DNA of 64,000 bases. Source: Selaginella tamariscina (Eukaryota > Streptophyta > Lycopodiopsida > Selaginellales > Selaginellaceae). Below, piece after piece: positions 56,377 to 64,000 of the stretch (positions are counted from its first letter, which is position 1; every line of letters starts with the position of its first letter). Position numbers and translations under genes: made by a program. The stretch is taken from positions 385,205 through 449,204 of the forward strand of contig PUQB01000073.1 of assembly GCA_003024785.1 (NCBI GenBank), in the 5' to 3' direction. Below the pieces are notes generated by a model. It worked only from the letters and a program-made list of their open reading frames with translations. It was not told the origin of the DNA and ran no database searches.

Positions 56377-58725
56377 CATTATTTATATATCCTCAGATGC
56401 ATATATATGTTATAACAAACCTTCGTCAAGTATTTGAGAATCTGTAGTGCTTGAAGCGACATCTTCCACAAGGATGTCTTCGTTGTGTTCTGACGAAGTG
56501 TTGGGAATGCGGTGACATAACATAGCAAACATCAGCGCTGGAAGATAAAGCAAGCCCGCTCGGAACATATACCTGGATTGAGTTGATTTAAACATTTAAG
56601 CACATCTCTCTCTGTCTGCATGCATACCTGGCACTTTGTGAACTTGGTTTCTGATAGAATTGAGCAGCAGTTACTCCCAATGCGGCTGTCATCACTAGTG
56701 CCTCAGGTCCAAAGAAACCAGAGGTAACTCCCGCTGCATAAAATAAATAATTTAATAAAACAACATGCACACCCGTGGTGACTCTGTGTGTGTTGGGGGG
56801 GGGGGGGGTGTTAATCCGTTGAGAAGCAAATTACCGTAGTGTGCAAGAAAACCAATAGGCAACAGATAAGCACAGTTTCTGAGTGCTACAAGGGCTGCTT
56901 TCTTTCCAGAGAGCATTTTATAACTGCACAAAAGAGGATAAACACTTTAAAAGATACATTGTTATTATGTCTTTATATTGAGCTATATAACCGCACTTTA
57001 CTATTTTAAAAGTTCTAATTAATAGGGTTGTACGTTGATATTTGTGTGATTACTTTACCCTCCAGTCATATAGTCTTTGTTTGCACATGAAAGACAATGC
57101 CATGAAGTGAGGGAGTTGCCAAAAATAAAGTGCAGAAGCTAGAACCCACGCCCCCGCATCAAGGTGACCAGCTGCAGCAGCCCACCTACACAACATTATC
57201 ATATATGCATGTATAAATGTATATATAGACAGCAATATAGATTATTATGTATGTATCTATGTATATGCAACTTACAGAAATATAGATTACCCCATAAGTG
57301 GAGGAACCGCACCAACAATGGCTCCAACCCATGTGTTCACTGGATGAATCTGCTTCAGTGGAGTATATGCCAAAGTATATAGCAATATATTCCCAGCACC
57401 CAGTGCAGCAACCATGTTATTTGTCTGCAAACACAAGTTACAAATATTGACCAGATGATATAAATACATAAGTACATATATCTTATTCGTCTATTTGGAG
57501 TCTTTGATAGTCACAGAGGTATGTGTGTATGATATAAGTACGTATATATATATATACATACATACGTATTGCAAGTGTATAGAAATGTACTAGACTGTAC
57601 ATGCCAAAGATAATTGCTAGTATGTTTCGTGTGTGTGTGAGAGAGAGAGAGACACAGAGACACAGAGACACGGAGATTGTCATTGGATGCATTTTTTATG
57701 TAGAATTATAAATTAAATAGGAACTGATTCTAAATACAGTATACATTCATATATGTTTAAATTAACCTCGTAAGCTAGAATACTGACACCCAACGTGCCG
57801 CTAGCAACAGCCCATGCCACAGCATGTTCCATGCTCATGCGTCCAGCAGGAAGTGGCCTTCTCATTGTACGTTTCATGGTCGAATCATATGTCACTTCCA
57901 GAACCTGTAAATAGTCCAATCCATATATCTATATGCATATCTTATAATGCACTTTTGCTTACCATTACAGAAACAGATACACACACACCGTTGAAACACA
58001 TGATAACAAACCCAAACCCAAACACACACACACACACACACACACCAAATATGGATATTTATATGTAGAATACATACGATTGTAAATGTTTCTGACTTTA
58101 ATCACATCACCCATACACACACAAACCTGATTGAAGGAGTTTGCTGAAGCTGCAGCGAGCATTGTACCAAGGCAAGTCCAACCCAAACAGGGTAGATTAA
58201 TGGCAGCACCACTACCTAAAACATATCCAGCTCCAGATGTGACGACAACAAGTAAGCTGAAAGTACAAGTAGAGTTTTAAAGGACGTATTTGGTAAATAT
58301 ACATGTCCACTGACAACTCTATGCTCGTATACACACATATATATACATATATGTCTCTAACACACAGACATATATATGTGTGTGTGTGTGTACATATAGA
58401 GTTGATTAATTACCTGAGGCGGGCTTTCGAGAGCTCATAATAGCATCGCCCGTAATGTTGTAGGCCATTTCTGATGAGACTCAATGCAGGGAGCAATTTG
58501 CAGCATCAGACCAATGAGCAGCCGGCTTGTTACTGGCAATTGCTTCTGCTACCGAAAATCTAGCTACGTCTCGGACCTGGTCTGCAGGAGTGCTGCCTGC
58601 ACTGTGGCATCTGAAATGAACGCAGCCGCTGTATTGCACCACCGATTCAATCCTGTATGAGATGATAGACTCCATAGCTTCTGCTTGGCGCCGCTGCTCG
58701 CAGCTCTCGCTAGAATCCCCTGCAT
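56051..58725 (-). CDS. COX10: Protohaem IX farnesyltransferase (haem O synthase), COX10
   Basis: A nine-exon minus-strand gene: 58725-58414, 58256-58127, 57904-57767, 57424-57291, 57185-57059, 56923-56835, 56733-56628, 56572-56421, 56176-56051. It is a UbiA-type prenyltransferase of the inner mitochondrial membrane that adds farnesyl to haem B on the way to haem A for cytochrome oxidase. Visible marks: [20 protein letters not shown] (Asn/Asp-rich active-site motif), [47 protein letters not shown] and, in the last exon, [18 protein letters not shown] as in plant COX10. The first exon is Arg/Ser/Ala-rich ([15 protein letters not shown]), fitting a presequence. Reading needs one-base slips in exon 1 (near 58495 and near 58560), an extra A at 57076-57078 and a missing A at 56152-56156. 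The start is provisional; 58675 is another ATG. Confidence 0.88.
56284..56375. repeat. Compound AT/GT/GA microsatellite in a COX10 intron
   Basis: A long AT run passes into TGTGTG and then GAGAGA on the plus strand, inside the last intron of COX10. Similar compound runs lie at about 57628-57650 and CA runs at about 58019-58044 in other COX10 introns. Confidence 0.8.
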
Positions 58726-58819
58726 CTCCGCATCAAACCCTGTCGCAGAACCCTAATTTCTGGACTATTTTAGGACAAAATTATTCTTGAATTCCATCCT
58801 TTTATTAATATTTAACGTC

Positions 58820-58880
58820 TTTAAGCAAGTGAATTAGAGCAAGCAAAAAGTCACAGGTTCGATCCCTGTCTGATGCGATT
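58820..58880 (+). other. tRNA T-arm-like remnant
   Basis: CACAGGTTCGATCCCTGT forms a perfect T-arm stem and loop with an intact box B. The sequence before it gives only a vague box A, and no cloverleaf can be drawn. It is probably a 3' fragment of a tRNA or tRNA-derived repeat, close to the young LTR insertion. Confidence 0.35.
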
Positions 58881-58917
58881 CGCAGTATCTTCATTAAAAA
58901 TTAATTAAATTTCATGT

Positions 58918-59078
58918 TGTGAGAGCTCGGAATATAGAAATGTGTATCCCCATTAGTTCAGAAACCCTAACTTATATACAAGAGCGAGTGGTCCAGATTG
59001 AATCCAATCCGACGGCTATCAAAATCCACTACGCTAATAATAGTATGTGCACATGCAGCCGTACACGTGGATCTTACA
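58918..59078 (-). repeat. 3' LTR of the young Ty3/gypsy element
   Basis: A 161-bp repeat with TG...CA ends, virtually identical to 63598-63755. It is unusually short for an autonomous plant gypsy element. Confidence 0.9.
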
Positions 59079-62000
59079 TCATCCCCTCCTCTCGGAAGGG
59101 TGTAAGTTGGTTAGGGTTCTCTTGTAGACGGGCCCGGATCTGGAGGAACATCAGGAGGAGGGCACTGGTGGATCTATAGGCGGCACAACTTGTTCCCGTT
59201 GCACAAATGCTTCAACCGTTGTACATGTACAATCTCCGGAGGATCGGGTTGAATGTCGTGCCGAACCTCATAAACCTGTGGTCCTACTTGCCGTAACACT
59301 CGATACGGTCCTTTCCATTGAGGAAGGAGACTCTTAGCTAAACCACGTACCGTAAGCTTGGGAAAACGAACCAACACCAGTTCATCAACCTTGTACTCCG
59401 CAGGAGGACGATGATGCGAGTTGTACCGTTGTTGTTGTCCTACTTGTACGCGGCCCAAGTGTTCTGCTGACTCCGCACGAACCAATGGAAGGATGCTTGT
59501 CAGATACCGATCCCATGACCTAGCATCAGCAGCTCGCGGTAACCGAGACGGCAAACCCAACTCCGTTGGCAACACCGGGTCATGACCATACAAAAGCTTA
59601 TATGGAGAAGTACCAATGGAACTTTGAACTCCAGTGACATAAGCATATCGGAGAGACGGCAGATAACCATCCCAATCTGAATGTTGAAAGTTCACATACT
59701 TTGCGATCATCCCCTTGAAGGTTCTAACAAGCCGTTCCACTAAACCATCTGTCTGAGGATGATAAGCACTTGTGAAAGTGTGGCGTATCCCTAATCGAGA
59801 TGTCAAAACATGAAATGCCTCAGCCATAAATGCGGGACCATTATCCGAGAGAATTCGCTCCGGACAAGAATGCTGAAACACGACCCGATTCAGGAGAAAC
59901 TGACCAACAGCAGAAGCAGTCGCACTAGCAAGAGCACCAACTTCTACCCAACGAGTTAGGTAATCAGAAGCAATAATAACGTACTCGTTACCAGCAGTTG
60001 ACCGCGGAAAAGGTCCCATCAAATCAAATGCCACCAATTCAATCTCCAACCGTCCTTCCGAAGCACATGGGGGAGTATTGCGAGCTTGGCACCACACAGC
60101 ACATACCGAATCACATCTCCTCGCAACTCCGGCCAATAGAAAGATCTGCGCAGCTTCTCCATCACCCGACGATGTCCCATGTGCCCGCCAAGAATAGGAG
60201 AGTCATGGTAAGCATGGAGGAAGCGTGGAATGAAGATTGAAGGTACCACCAACCGCAAAGGATCATCTGGATCAGTCCCCACAAAATAAAGAAGGTCATC
60301 CTGAAGGCGATACTGTGAATGTAAATGCCTGAAAGGCAAGTCATCAGCAAGTGATGCAGGATTCTCAAACCCATCACGAAGCCTTCGAATCCACGGCTCA
60401 ACCTTTTGAGCTTCCCGAACCTCATCCAAAGACGGCAAATCTAACTCTGCATTCTGCGGACACTGAACGTCAAGCACAGCAACTGCTGATGGTACGGAAT
60501 CTTCATCCAAAAAGTCCACTGAAGCTGGAACAACTGGTTCCTCTGGGGCAACAGAAGAGAGAGAAGGTGGAAGAGGAGCCCGAGAAAGAGCATCAGCATC
60601 AGCCATGGAACTCCCTGGACGATGAACAACTTCAAAGTCGTAAATTTGAAGTTTCAAGGCCCACCGAGCAGTACGCCCAATCAAATTCTTTCGCTTCAAC
60701 AACGAAGTGACTGCTGCATGATCACCTTCCAACAACGTCCGCGAACCATGCAAGTAGGCATGGAGCTTCTCAAAACCCCAAACTGCTGCTAGACACTCCT
60801 TTTCAGTTGTGGAGTAATTCACCTCTGCTGGCTGCAATGTACGGCTGATGTATGCAATGGGATGTCGTTGGCCAGGAACACTTGTACTCTCCTGCATCAA
60901 TACACCCCCGAGGCCGATGTCAGAAGCATCTACACGCAAGATGAAAGGACGAGTGTAATCCGGGTACGCCAAAACTGGAGGAGTCGTCAACAACTCTTTG
61001 AGATCTGCAAATGCCTGCTTGCAATCCTTAGACCAAACAAAAGAAGTCATTGACGATTTCAACAACGCGCGCAACGGTGCAGTACGATCTGAAAGATGAT
61101 CCACAAAACGACCCAGATATTGTACCTTGCCAAGAAAGCGTTGCACATCATTCACACACTTCGGCGTAGGGAACTTCAAAACTGCAACTAGTTTGTCAGG
61201 ATCGACTTGCAAACCTTCACGTGAAATGCGATAACCCAGATAAGTGGTGTCCTTTGATCCAAACACACACTTAGATGGCTTCAACTTCAAACCAACTTCC
61301 CGCAGTCGATCCAAAACCTTACGTACATCACCGACATGCTCCTCCCACGTTCCATCCGAATGGATCAAAACATCATCGATGAAATCGCAGTCACCTCCGG
61401 CATGTCGCAAAGAACCTCATCCATCATACGCTGGAAAGTTGCTGGAGCATTGCTCAAACCGAAAGGCATCACCAGGAACTCGTACAGGCCAAATGGTGTT
61501 CGAAAAGCAGTCTTGGGAATGTCCATGTCAGCCATCGGAACTTGCCAATATCCAGATGCGAGATCTAACTTGGTGAACCAACGGCTCCGCCCCAGTCGAT
61601 CCAAAAGGTCTGCAGTATGAGGAAGTGGGTACACATCTGAGACGGTTACCTCATTTAACGGGCGATAATCAATGCAGAATCGAACGCTCCCATCAGGCTT
61701 CGTCACAAGGTGAGGTTCGCACGCCCAAGGACTTCGAGACTTCCGGATAACACCCTTCTCCAACATCTCTTTGACATTCGCTCGTAAGATCTTGAGCTCC
61801 TTTGGTGATCGACGCCGAACAGGTACCTTGATTGGCCTAGCTTCTCCAGTTGGAATAGGGTGGCGTGTCGCAATCTTGGCCCCAGATGACAAGTCGAAGT
61901 TGAAAAGATCAGCATACTCCTTCTTGAGTTGATCAACAACTACAGCACGACGATCATCTGATGGATCCAAAGAAGAAAAGGAAGAGCATGAAGGGAAAAT

Positions 62001-63597
62001 GGTTGGAAATAGGGTGAGACAAAAGTGATGGAAGCAGAGGTGGACGAAGTGGAATAGAAGTAAGAGGAATGGAAGAAAGACGAGGGAGAGTCAAACAAGG
62101 GGGAGACTTTTCAAAGTCACACTTGGCATGATTGCGAGTTAACCAATCCATACCAAGAATAAGGTGAAAAGCTTGACTCCGGCACCACCCGCAAAGATTG
62201 AAGCTCGAGCTCACAATCATCCACACGAACAACAATGTCCACTTCATCCGCGAACAAGCATGAGTATGTCCGTTGCCGTACAGAATGAAGACTGGTTCTA
62301 CCGCACGACGCAAATGAAGGCTGCAACGTGTAGCAACAGATTGAGAAACAGAGGACAAACTTGAACCTGTATCCACCAACACTGAAAGGAAAACAGGATG
62401 AGGTGTGCGATTGAAACGAGCTTGAAAAGTGAAAACCGGATGATTTGGTGCCGAGTGAACCCCTTGATGATACTCCCGAAAGAAAGATGGAGGGGTCACT
62501 AATTTATTCGCACGAGGACCCTCCTCTACTCGTGCGATTCGTCGTTTCCCGGAAGATCCACCGCATCACAACCTTCCACTGCAGCAGCACCAACCGGACG
62601 TTGTTGACGCCATGGCCTCCATCCTGGAAATGGGGGACGCCAATCGGGAAACCGTTGACAGCGCCGATACGTGTGTCCAACCTCATCACATGCCCAACAA
62701 CGAACTGCACGTCCACGTCCTCGTCCACGGGCCCCACCTTGTGCTGGTACACGAGCGGCAACAGCCTCAACCTCCATCGGAGCAGGTCCATCCCCAACAT
62801 GGAGTGGAACAAGAGCACGTGAAGGCACAAGTGGGAGAGGTGACGACTCATATCGTTGTGCCAGCCTCAAAGCATCGTCAAGAGTCACTGGAGCTAGTGC
62901 ATGCACAAGCCCCACAAGGTCTTGACGAAGTGCTGGCCACAACATACCTAACTTGATGCGTTCCGACATGTTAGGTTCTGCACGCAGCAAAAGGCTTCGA
63001 AAGCGAACACCAAACTGCATCACCGACTCAGATGGCTCCTGACGAATACGATGCAACTGCTGAAAAGCATCATCACAGTCGTCCGCATGCCCAAATGCAC
63101 GTTTGAAGATCTCTGGAAGAATATTCCAATCTCCACGAGTTGCAACGTCCAGACCATTGTACCACTGCAACGCCGTCCCTTGAAGACAAGTAGGAAACTC
63201 GCGCAAACACTGAGCACCGTCCCACGAATGATATGTGGCAACCACAGTGAAGTGGTCAAACCAATGGTACACATCATCTCCAGGATTTCCGCGAAAGAAA
63301 TCCGGTCGGACACGGGGGTTTGCAACATGAGTAGGAGGAGTACCCTGGCCTGTGAATGCTGCCATCAACTGAGAATGATTGTTCATTGCACACGCATGGC
63401 ATCCAACAACTGCATGAGTAACTGCTCCACAGACAAGGGATTTGTCTGTTGTGGATTCATGGATGAAGAAGAGACAAAATCCACAAGAAAGGAATAGATC
63501 TAGACAATGGAAAAGCTAGACCTAAGAAGACAGAAAAAAAGACACAAATCCGAGCACTCCGTAGGGACAATTAGAGGTGCCCCTCACCTCCACCAAT

Positions 63598-63755
63598 GTG
63601 AGAGCTCGGAATATAGAAATGTGTATCCATTAGTTCAGAAACCCTAACTTATATACAAGAGCGAGTGGTCCAGATTGAATCCAATCCGACGGCTATCAAA
63701 ATCCACTACGCTAATAATAGTATGTGCACATGCAGCCGTACACGTGGATCTTACA
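63598..63755 (-). repeat. 5' LTR of the young Ty3/gypsy element
   Basis: A 158-bp repeat. The sequence immediately inside on the minus strand begins TTGGTGGAGGTGAGGGGCAC, so the primer-binding site is not the usual initiator-Met type. Confidence 0.9.
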
Positions 63756-64000
63756 ATGTTATTAACTCTAAACATATAATAATATTCCTTCTAATTTTCT
63801 ATAAATTATATATATATATATATATATATAAAATTTTACTCTATGTATTTAATTAATTTTATTACTTTATAACAACTTTCCAACACAATTAAATAAAATG
63901 ATAACTAGAATATTTGATTACTTTTTAAATAAATGGCTAATATTTGATTATAAATATATTTAAAGTTTTAAATATTCAAATATATTGAATTTTTTAAAAT
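63756..64000. other. AT-rich flank, no gene seen
   Basis: Begins with ATGTTATT at the insertion site and holds a TA run at about 63805-63828. No feature is supported. Confidence 0.5.

Larger units (their letters stand above)
58918..63755 (-). mobile_element. Young Ty3/gypsy LTR retrotransposon, nearly complete
   Basis: A 4.84-kb minus-strand element. LTRs of about 160 bp lie at 58918-59078 (3') and 63598-63755 (5'), both TGTGAGAGCTCGG...GATCTTACA on the plus strand. A shared ATGT abuts both outer ends as a probable target duplication. Parts in order from the 5' LTR: gag (about 63390-62530, with a CCHC knuckle, CWACDEVGHTYRRC), protease (about 62500-62100), reverse transcriptase (about 61970-61150), RNase H (about 61100-60650) and integrase (about 60400-59170). 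No chromodomain follows the integrase. A polypurine tract (GAGAGGAGGGGATGA) lies just before the 3' LTR. The LTRs differ only by a two-base length change by eye, so insertion is very recent, yet the coding region has about four or five breaks. Confidence 0.92.

Overview
The window is nuclear DNA of a land plant. Host genes have introns with GT-AG borders. They include a DUF2499 gene of cyanobacterial/plastid ancestry, a COX10 with a plant-type C-terminus and an MCM6 close to the plant form, and there is a decayed plastid 16S rRNA insert. The clade cannot be fixed by eye. Short introns packed with TG/CA and AT repeats, and long non-coding LTR elements, would fit a seedless plant or gymnosperm, but this is only an impression.

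Layout. 1-12.3 kb: a window-edge copy of a large non-coding LTR element (LARD-like, about 1.75-kb LTRs rich in CCCTA/TAGGG words), fused at 5014/5015 to a 5'-truncated Ty3/gypsy copy, then AT-rich DNA with an old diverged relative of the big LTR (about 11.1-12.0 kb). 12.3-25.3 kb: a second LARD-like copy in the opposite orientation with a 5-bp target duplication; its 5' LTR was later hit by a chromodomain Ty3/gypsy element (18486-24669, duplication CCGAC). 25.8-32.2 kb: a decayed hAT transposase split by a gag-protease-only LTR element (26626-31300, duplication AACAT). 32.2-37.7 kb: no gene except a plastid 16S fragment (33.07-33.29 kb) and a cluster of small diverged repeats (33.9-35.8 kb).

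37.7-58.8 kb is the gene island: a PHD-like zinc-finger gene (-), a single-exon SMI1/KNR4-like gene (+), a DUF2499 membrane protein gene (-), a tRNA-Ala-like sequence with a shortened anticodon arm, MCM6 (+, 21 exons, E2F-type sites), an unrecognised two-exon gene (+) and COX10 (-, 9 exons). The products serve replication licensing, mitochondrial haem A synthesis and probably plastid membranes; nothing suggests they form one pathway. 58.9-63.8 kb: a young, nearly complete 4.8-kb Ty3/gypsy element (-) with ~160-bp LTRs, of the same family as the truncated copy at 5-8.4 kb.

Five of the six host genes read through perfectly except for one-base slips, nearly all at short homopolymers. This points to residual sequencing/assembly error rather than gene death. 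I found no clearly new biological system. The most unusual items are the LARD-like family with its chain of small hairpins, the MCM6 splice donors buried in TG microsatellites, and the gag-protease-only element.
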